From: Desemzia sp. RIT 804 | GTDB taxonomy: Bacteria > Bacillota > Bacilli > Lactobacillales > Carnobacteriaceae | Assembly (NCBI RefSeq): GCF_016892605.1 | Contig: NZ_JAFEMV010000001.1 | Coordinates: forward strand, 310,001-374,000 | Reading direction: 5' to 3' | Length of the DNA stretch: 64,000 bases | In this document: in pieces, positions 47,924 through 57,662 of the stretch | Numbering within the stretch: position 1 is the stretch's first letter | Layout: the number at the start of each line of letters is the position of its first letter | Program-made: the position numbers and the translations under genes | The notes under the pieces: generated by a model | The model's database searches: none | What the model saw: the letters and a program-made list of their open reading frames with translations, nothing else | What the model was told of the DNA's origin: nothing

Positions 47924-48209
47924 TTGAATGCTTACTAGAATATGTATTAGTCGTGAAAAAATAAACGGGCTTTTAGAGAAAACTAAGGAAACGTGCGTAC
48001 ATTAACAATGTATCCAGTGCAAGTGGCTTTCTTTGCAATAATCTTGTGATAAGGTAACCTAGTATATAGGGGCTGAGGTTTAGTAGGGCGCAATAGGGTA
48101 AATGGTATCTCACAATAAAAAAACTAAATTGAAAAGAACTATAGAAGAGTAGTTTATAGAGTAGATTATATGGTAAAATGAATTTGTAATATCATTTTTT
48201 TGAATAGCA
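47924..48209. other. Intergenic region between alaS and ireB
   Basis: No gene, repeat or recognised RNA element; the ireB promoter follows. Confidence 0.5.
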
Positions 48210-48238
48210 TTGTAGTTTGCATGAGTTTCTTGTAAAAT
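48210..48238 (+). promoter_or_regulatory. Promoter of ireB–ruvX
   Basis: TTGTAG (48210-48215), 17-bp spacer, TAAAAT (48233-48238). Confidence 0.6.
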
Positions 48239-48273
48239 AAAAGGTGTAGTTAACAGAAATAGAGGTGTAAATG

Positions 48274-48543
48274 ATGGGCACAAAAGATGAAACAGTCCGC
48301 TTCAATGTTCCGGAGAACAGCGAAAAAGACGTTAAAGAAACATTATCTATTGTATATAAAGCACTGAAGGAAAAAGGATACAGTCCAATCAATCAAATCG
48401 TTGGTTATCTTCTATCCGGTGATCCAGCATACATTCCACGTCACAATGAAGCAAGAAATTTAATCAAACGTCATGAACGTGACGAGATCGTGGAAGAGTT
48501 GGTGAAAAGTTACATGGATAAGAGTGTAAACGAAGATCGATGA
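48274..48543 (+). CDS. ireB: IreB-family regulatory phosphoprotein (DUF965)
   Basis: An 89-residue protein of the IreB/YrzL family. In Enterococcus faecalis IreB is phosphorylated on N-terminal threonines by the Ser/Thr kinase IreK and dampens cephalosporin resistance. The N-terminal [10 protein letters not shown] keeps threonines in matching positions, and [20 protein letters not shown] is the family core. Two ATGs occur in tandem; GAGGTG is 6 bases before the second (48274). Its stop overlaps the ruvX start. The ireB–ruvX–DUF1292 order is standard in Firmicutes. Confidence 0.95.
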   Translation: MGTKDETVRFNVPENSEKDVKETLSIVYKALKEKGYSPINQIVGYLLSGDPAYIPRHNEARNLIKRHERDEIVEELVKSYMDKSVNEDR

Positions 48544-48962
48544 GAATAATGGGGCTAGACGTAGGTTCTAAGACAATCGGTGTTGCAGTGAGCGATCCAT
48601 TTGGATGGACTGCTCAAGGTATTGAAATCGTTAAAATTGATGAAGAAAATGAAGTGTTTGGGTTGGAAAGAATTGGTGAGTTGATCAAACAATATGAAGT
48701 ATCTAAAATTGTTGTTGGCTTACCAAAAAATATGAATAACTCTATTGGTCCCCGAGCTGAAGCTTCATTATCCTATGGAGAAATGCTGACCGAATCTTTT
48801 AATCTTCCAATTGAATATCAAGACGAACGATTGACAACAGTTCAAGCTGAGCGCATGCTGATTGAAGAAGGAAATACGTCACGTAAAAAGAGAAAAAAAG
48901 TGATAGATAAAGTAGCTGCTGTGATGATTTTACAAAATTATTTAGATGGTCATCACAACTAG
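48540..48962 (+). CDS. ruvX: YqgF/RuvX, putative Holliday junction resolvase
   Basis: A 140-residue RNase H-fold nuclease family member with N-terminal [17 protein letters not shown], the [16 protein letters not shown] segment, [12 protein letters not shown], and a C-terminal aspartate in [17 protein letters not shown]. In other bacteria the homologue takes part in pre-16S rRNA 5' processing. The ATG overlaps the ireB stop codon by four bases, so translation is coupled. Confidence 0.96.
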   Translation: MRIMGLDVGSKTIGVAVSDPFGWTAQGIEIVKIDEENEVFGLERIGELIKQYEVSKIVVGLPKNMNNSIGPRAEASLSYGEMLTESFNLPIEYQDERLTTVQAERMLIEEGNTSRKKRKKVIDKVAAVMILQNYLDGHHN

Positions 48963-49026
48963 CTTTTTTATCTGTCTTAGGGTAAACTAATAAAGTTAAT
49001 TTGTAAAAAAGAGAGGAGCCTCATTT

Positions 49027-49353
49027 ATGGCACACGACCACGACCACGAGCATGACCACGAGCATGACCATGACCACCATGATCATGAACACATTACCAT
49101 TATTGACGAACAAGGAAACGAAGAATTATACGAAATTTTATTCACTTTCGATTCTGATGATTTTGAAAAATCTTATGTATTGGTTTATCCATCTGGTGCT
49201 TCTGAAGGAGAAGAAGTTGAGTTATCTGCTTTTTCATTTGTACAAGAAGAAGATGGTAAGCAAGGACAATTAGGACCTATCGAAACAGAAGAAGAATGGG
49301 ACATGATTGAAGAAGTATTAAATACTTTTATGGCTGATGAAGACGAAGCATAA
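49027..49353 (+). CDS. DUF1292 protein (YrzB-like) with histidine-rich N-terminus
   Basis: A 108-residue acidic protein of the DUF1292 family, which normally follows ruvX. The family core is [20 protein letters not shown] to the C-terminus. The first 22 residues are an unusual run in which 11 are histidine, alternating with Asp and Glu; it is encoded by repetitive CAC/GAC/CAT codons and probably binds metal or arose by slippage. GAGAGGAG precedes the ATG. Function of the family is unknown. Confidence 0.93.
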   Translation: MAHDHDHEHDHEHDHDHHDHEHITIIDEQGNEELYEILFTFDSDDFEKSYVLVYPSGASEGEEVELSAFSFVQEEDGKQGQLGPIETEEEWDMIEEVLNTFMADEDEA

Positions 49354-49374
49354 GCCTTTTATTAAAGTTCACGC

Positions 49375-49404
49375 TAAAAGCTAACAATTTTGTTGGCTTT
49401 TTTT
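49375..49404 (+). terminator. Terminator of the ireB–ruvX–DUF1292 unit
   Basis: GCTAACA and TGTTGGC form a short stem (one G-T pair) followed by a T7 run. Confidence 0.8.
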
Positions 49405-49665
49405 GTTCTATTTAATAGGGATATCATGTATAATAATAAAGGTTAAGCCGGTAGATTACATAGCAAATGGTTTTGAATCCACTAAAAGTTGAATAGATAA
49501 AGTGTTTACCTTCTTAATGAAAGGTCACTTAGTAATGAATAAGACCAACTAAATAGGGATTTATGGATTAGTGGAGTACTACAGCTTTAGAAATGAAATG
49601 TAGTTACTCTTATGATTATCATAGAAAATTAGCTAGCTTCAAGCACTGATTTAGGAGGGAATTTG
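49405..49665. other. Intergenic region before mltG
   Basis: Contains a good -10 element (TATAAT, 49429-49434) without a convincing -35. A leader of about 230 nt would result, but no known riboswitch is recognised. Confidence 0.4.
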
Positions 49666-50802
49666 TTGAAAGACACTAACAAAGGAAAAAAGGATCAAAA
49701 TTTAGACGAAAAACTCAAAAATGAAAAAAAAGAGAAAAGCGTAGTGACAAAAATCGTGTTGAGTATCATTGCTGTCTTAGTTATTCTTTTAGTTGTTCTA
49801 GGTGTAACAGCCTATAACTTTTATACATCGTCTATTGAACCGCTTGATCCAGCTAGCGAGGACGAAATCCAAGTGGAAATTCCAAGTGGATCTTCTCCCA
49901 CTAATATCGCACGTATTCTGGAAGAAAATGGAATCATCAAAAGTGCTTCAGTATTCAATATATACACTCGTTTAAATAATGAAGGGGAGTTTAAAGCGGG
50001 CTATTATCTTATGTCGCCTTCAATGAATGTTGATGAAGTTATTGATTCCTTACAAGCCGGTGGAACGGATTTCCCTGCAGACTCTGTTGAAAGAATTACA
50101 GTGCCGGAAGGTTATACCATTACTCAGATAGCAGATATCGTTGAAGCAAGAACAAGTTACAGTGCTGAAGAGTTTATGGCGTTGATCGAGAATGAAGAAT
50201 TCCAGCAGAATTTACTAAATCAATATCCTGAATTGTTGACTGGTGCTTTTGAAGCAGAAGATGTCCGCTATGTACTAGAAGGCTATTTATTCCCTGCTAC
50301 TTATGAATTTTACCAAGAGATGACAATAGAAGAAGTTGTGCAAGCTATGGTTGCTAAAATGAATGAAGTCATGCAGCAATATTACGCTCAGATTGAAGAG
50401 CAAGGCCAAACGGTTCACGAGATATTGACCATTGCTTCATTAGTGGAAAGAGAAGGGCTCAGCTACGAAGACAGAACACAGATTGCGGATGTTTTTTACA
50501 ATCGGATCGAAATCGGCATGCCGTTACAAACAGATATATCAGTCTTGTATTCTCTGGATACACATAAGGAAAGAGTCTCTTATGATGACCTGGCAGTAGA
50601 TTCACCATATAACCTGTACCAAAATACAGGGATAGGACCTGGTCCGTTCAATAGTCCGAGTGAAGAAAGTATCAAAGCAACAATCAATCCAGTTGATACT
50701 GATTATTTATACTTCCTTGCTGATATAGAGACACAAAAAGTTTACTTTGCTGAAACTTATCAACAACATTTAGAATACAAACGCGAGTATGTAGACAATT
50801 GA
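49666..50802 (+). CDS. mltG: Endolytic peptidoglycan transglycosylase MltG (YceG-like)
   Basis: MltG cuts newly made glycan strands outside the membrane. A basic cytoplasmic tail of about 30 residues is followed by one membrane helix (KIVLSIIAVLVILLVVLGV), a LysM-like region (EGYTITQIADIVE) and the YceG catalytic domain. The catalytic glutamate is in ASLVEREG, near residue 262, followed by FYNRIEIGMPLQTD. Two TTG codons (49663, 49666) are possible starts; AGGAGG is 7 bases from the second. The mltG–udk–greA neighbourhood is common in Firmicutes. Confidence 0.95.
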   Translation: MKDTNKGKKDQNLDEKLKNEKKEKSVVTKIVLSIIAVLVILLVVLGVTAYNFYTSSIEPLDPASEDEIQVEIPSGSSPTNIARILEENGIIKSASVFNIYTRLNNEGEFKAGYYLMSPSMNVDEVIDSLQAGGTDFPADSVERITVPEGYTITQIADIVEARTSYSAEEFMALIENEEFQQNLLNQYPELLTGAFEAEDVRYVLEGYLFPATYEFYQEMTIEEVVQAMVAKMNEVMQQYYAQIEEQGQTVHEILTIASLVEREGLSYEDRTQIADVFYNRIEIGMPLQTDISVLYSLDTHKERVSYDDLAVDSPYNLYQNTGIGPGPFNSPSEESIKATINPVDTDYLYFLADIETQKVYFAETYQQHLEYKREYVDN

Positions 50803-50875
50803 TTATTTGATGATGTGTCCATGTTTTGTGAATGAACTTAAGAAGCATTCCTAGTGAGAATAGAAAAAAAGATAG

Positions 50876-50905
50876 AGGCTGGAAGAATTTTCCAGCTTTT
50901 TTAAA
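50876..50905 (+). terminator. mltG terminator
   Basis: GCTGGAA and TTCCAGC with loop GAATT, followed by TTTTTT. Confidence 0.85.
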
Positions 50906-50923
50906 TGAAAAGGGGCAAATGCA

Positions 50924-51556
50924 ATGAATAAATTAACAAAACCTATCGTTATTGGGGTAACAGGAGGTTCAGGTAGTGGGAAAACAAGTGTTAGCCGGGC
51001 AATTTTTGATCACTTTTCTGGTCATTCCATCTTGATGTTAGAACAAGATTTTTATTACAAAGACCAAAGTGAACTTTCATTTGAAGAACGTTTAAAAACC
51101 AACTACGACCATCCATTTGCATTTGATACAGAGCTGTTAGTTCAACACTTGCAAGATTTGATTGAATATAAAGCGATCGATAAACCTGTTTACGATTATT
51201 CTAGACATACTCGTAGCGAAGATATCATTCACCAAGAACCGAAAGAAGTTATTATCGTAGAAGGAATCTTGATTTTAGATGATCCTAAATTACGCGCATT
51301 AATGGATATTAAGGTCTATGTGGATACAGATGATGACATTCGCATCATTCGCCGTATCAAACGTGATATAGAAGAACGTGGACGTACATTGGATTCTGTT
51401 ATCGAACAATACTTAAATGTTGTTAAACCGATGCACAATCAATTTGTAGAACCTACAAAGCGTTATGCAGATATTATTATCCCAGAAGGCGGACGCAATC
51501 AAGTGGCGGTAGATTTGATGACTACTAAAATCCACAGTATCATTGATTACCGTTAA
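50924..51556 (+). CDS. udk: Uridine kinase
   Basis: Salvage enzyme phosphorylating uridine and cytidine to UMP and CMP. The 210 residues hold the Walker [10 protein letters not shown] (16-24), the acceptor region [12 protein letters not shown], the YDHPFAFD segment and the [12 protein letters not shown] lid. AAAGGGG precedes the ATG. Length and motifs are normal. Confidence 0.97.
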   Translation: MNKLTKPIVIGVTGGSGSGKTSVSRAIFDHFSGHSILMLEQDFYYKDQSELSFEERLKTNYDHPFAFDTELLVQHLQDLIEYKAIDKPVYDYSRHTRSEDIIHQEPKEVIIVEGILILDDPKLRALMDIKVYVDTDDDIRIIRRIKRDIEERGRTLDSVIEQYLNVVKPMHNQFVEPTKRYADIIIPEGGRNQVAVDLMTTKIHSIIDYR

Positions 51557-51774
51557 TAATGCAATTATGTATATTTATTTTCTGGTGAATGGAAATAAAG
51601 GAAAGAGAAAGCTTAAATAAGGCTGAAATTTTAAGGTTTTTTTTAAAATAGACAAAATTATTTTATTTGTTATTTACAATTGCTTTGTGTCGTGGTATCT
51701 TGTCATTATTATAAATATACAAGCAATGATGACGCTACCAAATTGTGTAGCTTAACTTAGAGGAGAGAAATATA

Positions 51775-52254
51775 ATGATTGAACGCGTATACCCCATGAC
51801 AATTGAAGGTAAAGAAAAATTAGAAGAAGAACTAGATTTGTTAAAAACAGAAAAGCGAAAAGAAATCATCGAGAGAATTAAAATTGCTCGTAGTTTTGGA
51901 GATTTATCTGAAAATTCTGAGTATGAATCAGCTAAAGATGAACAAGCTTTTGTAGAAGGAAGAATTACAAGATTAGAAACGATGTTGCGTTTCGCTGAAA
52001 TCATCGATAGTTCTGAAACAGCTGCTGACGAAGTTTCGTTAGGTAAAAGAGTAGCATTTATTGAATTACCAGATGGTGATGAAGAAGAATACTTTATCGT
52101 TGGTAGTGCAGAAGCTGATCCATTTAATGGGAAAATTTCAAATGATTCACCGATTGCAAAATCATTGATTGGTAAAAAAATTGGCGAAGAAGTTGTGATT
52201 CAAACCCCAGGTGGAGATATGACAATTAAAATTACGAACGTAGAAGTTGCTTAA
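51775..52254 (+). CDS. greA: Transcription elongation factor GreA
   Basis: GreA enters the RNA polymerase secondary channel and stimulates cleavage of backtracked RNA. The 159 residues comprise the N-terminal coiled-coil finger with the acidic tip region [20 protein letters not shown] and the C-terminal FKBP-like domain ending near [19 protein letters not shown] precedes the ATG. It is monocistronic with a terminator. Confidence 0.98.
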   Translation: MIERVYPMTIEGKEKLEEELDLLKTEKRKEIIERIKIARSFGDLSENSEYESAKDEQAFVEGRITRLETMLRFAEIIDSSETAADEVSLGKRVAFIELPDGDEEEYFIVGSAEADPFNGKISNDSPIAKSLIGKKIGEEVVIQTPGGDMTIKITNVEVA

Positions 52255-52265
52255 TTTTTTATGAG

Positions 52266-52306
52266 ACTTAAAAAAAGTTGCCCTTTATTAAGAAGGGCAG
52301 CTTTTT
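52266..52306 (+). terminator. greA terminator
   Basis: GCCCTT and AAGGGC with flanking A- and T-runs; the T-run TTTTTT follows. Confidence 0.9.
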
Positions 52307-52453
52307 TAGTTTGAAGAAATTTACTTATCAGACTTAAGTCGTAGAAGAAAATCCTGCTTTAGAACACTGTATGTTTTTTATAGAAAACGGTATACTGTAT
52401 AAAGAGAATTTGAACGTTCTAAAGAATAAGTTAGTAAGAAGGAGATACAGCAA

Positions 52454-53191
52454 ATGAGAAGCCATTGGAAATTTTTCTTGACCATAGAAGCCTTATTGAT
52501 CATTTGGTTTTTCTATCAGCTAACCACTAATCTATTTGTTGCTTTATTAGCTATTAGTGGGGTAGTCATACTGGTTACAACCAGCCAATCTAAAAAGGTA
52601 AATAAGTTCCCCTCTTATTTAGTAGGTGTTTTTCTCCTTTCATTTGCAGTGTTATCCACTAGTGCTTTTTGGGTCATTGTCTTGTTTACATTTTTATTTA
52701 TCAGTATCAAAGACAATGGCGCTTTCGTGAGCAATTTTAATGGGAAGTTGTTTAAAAAAGCACCTTGGAATGAAAAAGATATCATTGTAGTGGAAACAGC
52801 TGAACAAACACCTAAAAGTGGAAAACGTAAAAAACAGGATTGGATCGGTCATCATAAAATCGGGCAATCGATTTTTGAATGGGATGATATCAACTTATCC
52901 ATTTTAATGGGAGACACTATTGTGGATCTAGGAAACACCTTTCTTCCAAAGACCGAAAGCTATATTGTTATTCGCAAAGGATTTGGGAAGACACGTATTT
53001 TGGTTCCTAAGGGTGTAGGTGTCATGATCGAGCACAGTGCCATCAAAGGAAAAGTGTTATTTGAAGCAGAAGAGCTCTCTTTAATGAATGAATCAGTGAA
53101 AGTGTACAGTAAAGATTATGATCAGCATAATCGTAAATTAAAAGTCATCACTTCTGTAGGTGTGGGAGATTTAGAGGTGATTGCCATATGA
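52454..53191 (+). CDS. liaF: LiaF-like membrane inhibitor of the LiaRS system
   Basis: LiaF holds the LiaS kinase inactive until the cell envelope is damaged. The 245 residues have four hydrophobic segments within the first 90 residues. A soluble C-terminal domain of the cell-wall-active antibiotic response type (LSILMGDTIVDLGNTFLPKT, then GVGVMIEHSAIKG) follows. GAAGGAG precedes the ATG. Its stop overlaps liaS by four bases; liaF-liaS-liaR form one operon. Confidence 0.94.
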   Translation: MRSHWKFFLTIEALLIIWFFYQLTTNLFVALLAISGVVILVTTSQSKKVNKFPSYLVGVFLLSFAVLSTSAFWVIVLFTFLFISIKDNGAFVSNFNGKLFKKAPWNEKDIIVVETAEQTPKSGKRKKQDWIGHHKIGQSIFEWDDINLSILMGDTIVDLGNTFLPKTESYIVIRKGFGKTRILVPKGVGVMIEHSAIKGKVLFEAEELSLMNESVKVYSKDYDQHNRKLKVITSVGVGDLEVIAI

Positions 53192-54264
53192 ATAAAAAGG
53201 CAACGGGGAAATTGTTCTTTTTGGCATTTGGCTTAGCATTTTTGGTATTATTTTTTGTAACAGCTTCATTTAGTTATTCAGTTTATCCAGATACTTGGTA
53301 TGTTGAGTTAGTAACAAGACAATTTTTTTACATTCCTATTTTCTTATATTTGTTTGTATTAGCAGGAATTATCGCAACGATTATCGCTTTATATGGGTAC
53401 ATTTCGATTCGTAAACAAAACAAACGATTATTTAATTTATTAGAAGAATTGGCTAATGGAAATTATGAAGCCGATATATTTCAGCTGTCTTTAGACAATG
53501 ATTTTTATTCATTATCAGCGATCGAGACACTTGAAAAGGATATCGATGTGATCCGAGAAAAATTATTGGAACTGTCTCGAGAAGTACAAAAAAGCAGCAA
53601 TCAACCTAAATTTGTAGATGGCCAGACCAAAGAAGAAATATTGGAGCAAGAACGCCATCGTTTAGCGCGAGAATTGCACGATTCAGTTAGTCAGCAGTTA
53701 TTTGCAGCAATGATGCTACTATCTGCCTTAAATCAGCAATTAGCGACTTCTGATGAGACCACACGTAAACAAATGGATATGATTGAAAGAATCATTAATG
53801 AGGCCCAATCTGAAATGAGAGCTTTATTGCTTCATTTGAGACCAGTGAACCTAGAAGGCAAGAGTCTGAAACAGGGGATCGAGCAGTTATTAAAAGAATT
53901 GAGTACAAAAATTCAAATTCAATTATCTTGGTCAGTAGCCGATGTATCCTTACCCAAGGGGATTGAAGACCATTTATTTCGTATTGTTCAGGAACTATTG
54001 TCGAATACACTGCGTCATGCAAAAGCCCATGAATTGGAAGTGTATTTGAATAATGTAGACAATACAATATCTTTAAGAGTGATAGATGATGGAGTAGGGT
54101 TCGATCCACAGAAAAAGACTGTGGGAAGCTATGGCCTGCAAAACATCCGTGAACGCGTAGCTGGTATGGGCGGTACATGTAAAATTATCAGCTTTGCAGG
54201 AAAAGGAACGAGTATTGAAATAAAAATACCGGTTATTAAGGAGAGTGAAATGAATCATGATTAA
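53188..54264 (+). CDS. liaS: Sensor histidine kinase LiaS/VraS
   Basis: A 358-residue NarL-family sensor kinase. Two membrane helices (about 9-29 and 46-70) flank a short extracellular loop, so it senses within the membrane together with LiaF. A HAMP-like linker follows. The HisKA_3 domain has the phosphorylated histidine H164 in [11 protein letters not shown], and the ATPase domain shows [19 protein letters not shown] and [12 protein letters not shown]. All catalytic boxes are intact. Translationally coupled to liaF and liaR. Confidence 0.96.
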   Translation: MNKKATGKLFFLAFGLAFLVLFFVTASFSYSVYPDTWYVELVTRQFFYIPIFLYLFVLAGIIATIIALYGYISIRKQNKRLFNLLEELANGNYEADIFQLSLDNDFYSLSAIETLEKDIDVIREKLLELSREVQKSSNQPKFVDGQTKEEILEQERHRLARELHDSVSQQLFAAMMLLSALNQQLATSDETTRKQMDMIERIINEAQSEMRALLLHLRPVNLEGKSLKQGIEQLLKELSTKIQIQLSWSVADVSLPKGIEDHLFRIVQELLSNTLRHAKAHELEVYLNNVDNTISLRVIDDGVGFDPQKKTVGSYGLQNIRERVAGMGGTCKIISFAGKGTSIEIKIPVIKESEMNHD

Positions 54265-54889
54265 AGTGTTATTGGTAGATGACCACGAAATGGTACGGCT
54301 TGGATTGTCATCTTACTTGATGATCCAATCAGATATTGAAGTCGTAGGGGAAGCAGAAAACGGGAAAATAGGCTATGAGAAAGCATTATCGTTAAAACCA
54401 GATATTATTTTAATGGATCTGGTTATGGACGAGATGAACGGGATCGAATCTACGCAAAATATTTTAAAAGATTGGCCTGAAGCTAAAATCATTATTTTAA
54501 CAAGTTTCATTGATGATGAAAAAGTATATCCAGCTTTAGAAGCAGGAGCGTCTAGTTATATCCTAAAAACTTCAACTGCAAATGATATAGCCGTCGCCAT
54601 TCGCAATACATACAAAGGAGAATCCGTTTTAGAACCTGAAGTAACTGGAAAAATGATGGAGCGTTTCTCTAAGAAGCAAGAGCATAAATTGCATGATGAT
54701 TTAACTAGCCGTGAAAATGAGATTTTGTTGTTGATTGCTCAAGGTAAATCGAATCAAGATATAGCAGATGAGCTTTTTATCACGTTGAAAACAGTTAAAA
54801 CTCATGTGTCGAATATCTTATCCAAACTTGAAGTAGATGATCGTACGCAAGCTACGATTTATGCCTTTAAAAATCAGTTGATTGAATAA
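54257..54889 (+). CDS. liaR: Response regulator LiaR/VraR
   Basis: A 210-residue NarL-family regulator. The receiver domain has the acidic pocket DDH (8-10), phosphoacceptor D54 in [11 protein letters not shown] and a conserved lysine in YILKTS. The C-terminal LuxR-type helix-turn-helix is [20 protein letters not shown], then [15 protein letters not shown]. Overlaps liaS by 8 bp. It activates envelope-stress genes in response to cell-wall antibiotics and daptomycin in relatives. Confidence 0.97.
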   Translation: MIKVLLVDDHEMVRLGLSSYLMIQSDIEVVGEAENGKIGYEKALSLKPDIILMDLVMDEMNGIESTQNILKDWPEAKIIILTSFIDDEKVYPALEAGASSYILKTSTANDIAVAIRNTYKGESVLEPEVTGKMMERFSKKQEHKLHDDLTSRENEILLLIAQGKSNQDIADELFITLKTVKTHVSNILSKLEVDDRTQATIYAFKNQLIE

Positions 54890-55009
54890 AAGAGCCAAAA
54901 GTAATAAGTCTTTATTTGTCTCAGGTGTGTAAAGTTTTATTTTCTGTGATACACTGAAGGTAAGCAAATTACTGAGAGGGGGATCACGGGGTTTCCTGTG
55001 TAACTAATT

Positions 55010-55312
55010 ATGAAAATAGATATTACAAAAGCAGCACAACAATGGTTTCAAGAAGAGCTAGGCTTGTCAGAAGGGTCAGGTATCCATTTTTCTGGAAAAG
55101 TTTATGGTAAGACAGAAGTACACGAAGGTTTTTCGGTAGGGATGGCAGTGGATAAACCAGGCTCAAATGTAATGGCTTCTACTGAGGTAGATGGAATCGT
55201 CTACTATGTAAATGAGGGAGATGATTGGTTTTTTAACGGATATGATCTAGAAGTAGATTATGATTCAAAAAGAGATGAACCAATTTACCATTTCCATGAA
55301 CAGAGCGCGTAG
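55010..55312 (+). CDS. HesB/YneR-like protein without cysteines
   Basis: A 100-residue protein with the HesB/IscA fold pattern (FQEELGLSEGSGIHFSGKVYG, then GIVYYVNEGDDWFF). True IscA proteins bind Fe-S clusters through three cysteines; this one has none at all, so cluster carriage by that means is excluded, as in the YneR-like branch. No good Shine-Dalgarno sequence lies within 12 bases of the ATG; the nearest purine-rich stretch is GGGG at about 23 bases. It stands alone with a strong terminator. Confidence 0.85.
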   Translation: MKIDITKAAQQWFQEELGLSEGSGIHFSGKVYGKTEVHEGFSVGMAVDKPGSNVMASTEVDGIVYYVNEGDDWFFNGYDLEVDYDSKRDEPIYHFHEQSA

Positions 55313-55323
55313 CAAACCAAAGA

Positions 55324-55378
55324 AAAGCATACAAAAAAGGAATTGAGCTGTTAACTCAATTCCTTTTTTGTATGCTTT
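55324..55378. terminator. Perfect 24-bp hairpin, bidirectional terminator
   Basis: Arms 55324-55347 and 55355-55378 are perfectly complementary around a 7-base loop and contain AAAAAA and TTTTTT. It serves the HesB-like gene and the converging rnjA. Confidence 0.93.
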
Positions 55379-57047
55379 AAATCGGCATAATGACCGGTAA
55401 AATCATAGGGCTTCTTTCTGTGCGTTCATATAAGAACGGTTTTAAGCTTTGGATGATTTCATTTTTTACAGAATGTTCTGTTATTGTTTCTTTTTTCATT
55501 TCTTTAGTTAGGCTACGTGACACTACATTTTGTGCATCATGAATCAATTTTCCGGATTCACGCATGTAGATAAATCCACGAGAAAGAATGTCAGGCCCAG
55601 CTAACACTTCATGAGTTTTAAAGTCAATTGTAACAACTACTACTAACAAACCTTCTTCAGATAATAATTTACGGTCACGTAAGACCACGTTCCCAATATC
55701 TCCAATTCCTTTACCATCGACATAAACGTCACCAGCTTCAAAGTGGCCGGCTCTGCGTGCGGAATCTTCCGTTAATGCGACAACGTCTCCATTTTCAAGA
55801 ATAAAGCAATTTTCTTTTGGCACGCCAGTTTGTTCAGCTAGTCCAGCATGAATTTTTTGCATTCTGTATTCTCCATGAATAGGAATGAAGTATTTCGGCT
55901 TCATTAAACGCAGCATTAATTTCTGCTCTTGTTGACTACCGTGACCAGAAGTGTGAACATTATTTAATCTACCATGGATTACATTTGCTCCTGCTTCTGA
56001 TAGCAAGTTGATCAAACGGTTTACACTTGCGGTATTTCCAGGAATTGGTGAGCTGGAGAAGATAACTGTATCTCCAGGCTGAATTTGAATTTGACGGTGA
56101 GTACCGTTCGCAATTCGACTAAGAGCAGCCATCGGTTCACCTTGAGAACCTGTACATAAAATAATCGTTTCGTTTGCGGGATAACGATTGATTTCTCGTT
56201 GATCTACAAATATTTCTTCAGGAGCAGTGATGTAACCTAATTCACGTCCAGTTACTGCAGAAGCTTCCATACTTCTACCGAAAACAGCAATTTTTCGGTC
56301 TGTTTTGATAGCAGCATCAGCTACTTGTTGCAGTCTAGAGATATTTGAAGCAAAAGTTGCGAAGATGATACGTCCTTCGACTTTTTGCATAATACTTGTA
56401 ATAGAGTCACCAACCACTTGTTCTGATTTTGTGAAGTTTGGTATTTCTGCATTAGTACTATCAGAAAGGAGAGCCAGTACTCCTTCATCTCCGATTTTTG
56501 CCATACGGTGTAAATCTGCAGGTTCACCAACAGGGGTAAAATCGAATTTATAGTCACCTGTGTGAACGATATTACCTGGTGGAGTTTTTACGATAATTCC
56601 ATATGCTTCAGGAATACTGTGAGTAGTTCGGTAAAAACTAACACTTGTTTTACGGAATTTAATCACGTCATGTTCATCAATTTTATGAAGTTCTGCATCA
56701 CGCAATAATCCACGCTCATTTAATTTGTTTTGAATCAAGGCATACGCTAAAGGTCCCGCATAAATAGGGATATTTACTTGTTGCAGTAAAAACGGGATCC
56801 CGCCAATATGATCTTCGTGACCATGAGTAATGAATAAGCCTTTTATCTTACTGATGTTTTGTACGATATAGCTATAGTCAGGAATGACATAATCAATACC
56901 GAGTAAATCATCCTCAGGAAACTTGATACCTGCGTCAATCAAGATGATTTCATCTTGGAATTGAACACCGTAAGTATTTTTCCCGATTTCGCCTAATCCC
57001 CCAATGGCAAATACGGCAGCTTCATTGTTTTTGATATTTGGTTTCAT
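55377..57047 (-). CDS. rnjA: Ribonuclease J1
   Basis: RNase J1 is a metallo-beta-lactamase/beta-CASP enzyme with 5'-exonuclease and endonuclease activity, central to mRNA decay and rRNA maturation in Firmicutes. The 556 residues show HGHEDH (75-80), the HTGDYKFDF segment, [13 protein letters not shown], the beta-CASP GRSMEAS and [14 protein letters not shown], and PIHGEYR. GGAG lies 8 bases before the ATG. The start overlaps the rpoY stop (TAATG), so both are made from one message. Confidence 0.97.
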   Translation of the reverse strand: MKPNIKNNEAAVFAIGGLGEIGKNTYGVQFQDEIILIDAGIKFPEDDLLGIDYVIPDYSYIVQNISKIKGLFITHGHEDHIGGIPFLLQQVNIPIYAGPLAYALIQNKLNERGLLRDAELHKIDEHDVIKFRKTSVSFYRTTHSIPEAYGIIVKTPPGNIVHTGDYKFDFTPVGEPADLHRMAKIGDEGVLALLSDSTNAEIPNFTKSEQVVGDSITSIMQKVEGRIIFATFASNISRLQQVADAAIKTDRKIAVFGRSMEASAVTGRELGYITAPEEIFVDQREINRYPANETIILCTGSQGEPMAALSRIANGTHRQIQIQPGDTVIFSSSPIPGNTASVNRLINLLSEAGANVIHGRLNNVHTSGHGSQQEQKLMLRLMKPKYFIPIHGEYRMQKIHAGLAEQTGVPKENCFILENGDVVALTEDSARRAGHFEAGDVYVDGKGIGDIGNVVLRDRKLLSEEGLLVVVVTIDFKTHEVLAGPDILSRGFIYMRESGKLIHDAQNVVSRSLTKEMKKETITEHSVKNEIIQSLKPFLYERTERSPMILPVIMPI

Positions 57048-57262
57048 TAGCTAAACTCCGTTAAAGCGAAGTCAGGATTTTTTTGTTCGTATTCTAAATG
57101 CGCAGGATTTAATGGTTGTACAAATTCAATATTGTAGGGGGTGTTTTTTTCAACCGTCGCACGTGCTTCTACGTCTGATTCAGCTTCAAGGTAAAGAGAT
57201 TTTGTTTCTTCTCTTTTTGGATTACTCATTTTGTTTTCTTGATAAGTTACTTTAAATATCAT
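57047..57262 (-). CDS. rpoY: RNA polymerase epsilon subunit
   Basis: RpoY (DUF1447) is the small epsilon subunit found on Firmicutes RNA polymerase; it may protect against phage proteins. The 71 residues match family length: [27 protein letters not shown] and a C-terminal acidic tail. The open frame begins at 57289, but AAAGGAG lies 8 bases before the ATG at 57262. Overlaps rnjA by one base in the standard rpoY–rnjA operon. Confidence 0.95.
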   Translation of the reverse strand: MIFKVTYQENKMSNPKREETKSLYLEAESDVEARATVEKNTPYNIEFVQPLNPAHLEYEQKNPDFALTEFS

Positions 57263-57289
57263 ATTATATTCTCTCCTTTGATCTTTCAT

Positions 57290-57662
57290 TCTTTTAAAAG
57301 TAAAAAGCTAGTTAAGTGAATCTTTAGTATAACAAATTAAATTTGGGTACAAAAAATAAACGATTTTTGATAAAAACGATCGATTTATCTCCTAATGTAC
57401 ATTTTTTCTCCCGAACTGGTTGTTGTGGTAAACCACAACGGCTATAAGTAGTTTAACACAGTTTGCAAATTAAGTATAGAATGGAAGGCTTAGTAGATCA
57501 GCAAATTTTTTTGAAAAAAGATAACCTTTGTAAACAAGAAAAGAAGAGTTTGGTATCATCTAGTTAGAAATAAAAAGGTTTTCAAAATCACCTTTCTTTT
57601 TATATCGTAATTCGATAGAATAGTGAAGAAGAGAGAATTTAAGAAAGCGGGTAAATACATAA
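57290..57662. other. Intergenic region between rpoY and the Cof gene
   Basis: Divergent promoter region. It holds one perfect palindrome (57422-57439), listed separately. No small gene is seen. Confidence 0.45.
57422..57439. promoter_or_regulatory. Perfect 8-bp-arm palindrome, possible operator
   Basis: GTTGTGGT, AA, ACCACAAC. There is no T-run after it, so it is not a terminator. Its place in a divergent promoter region suggests a binding site for an unidentified dimeric regulator. Confidence 0.45.

Noticed and set aside
49050-49095. Short near-tandem repeat as a CRISPR or minisatellite
   Set aside because: It is the histidine/aspartate-coding run inside the DUF1292 gene, with no spacers.
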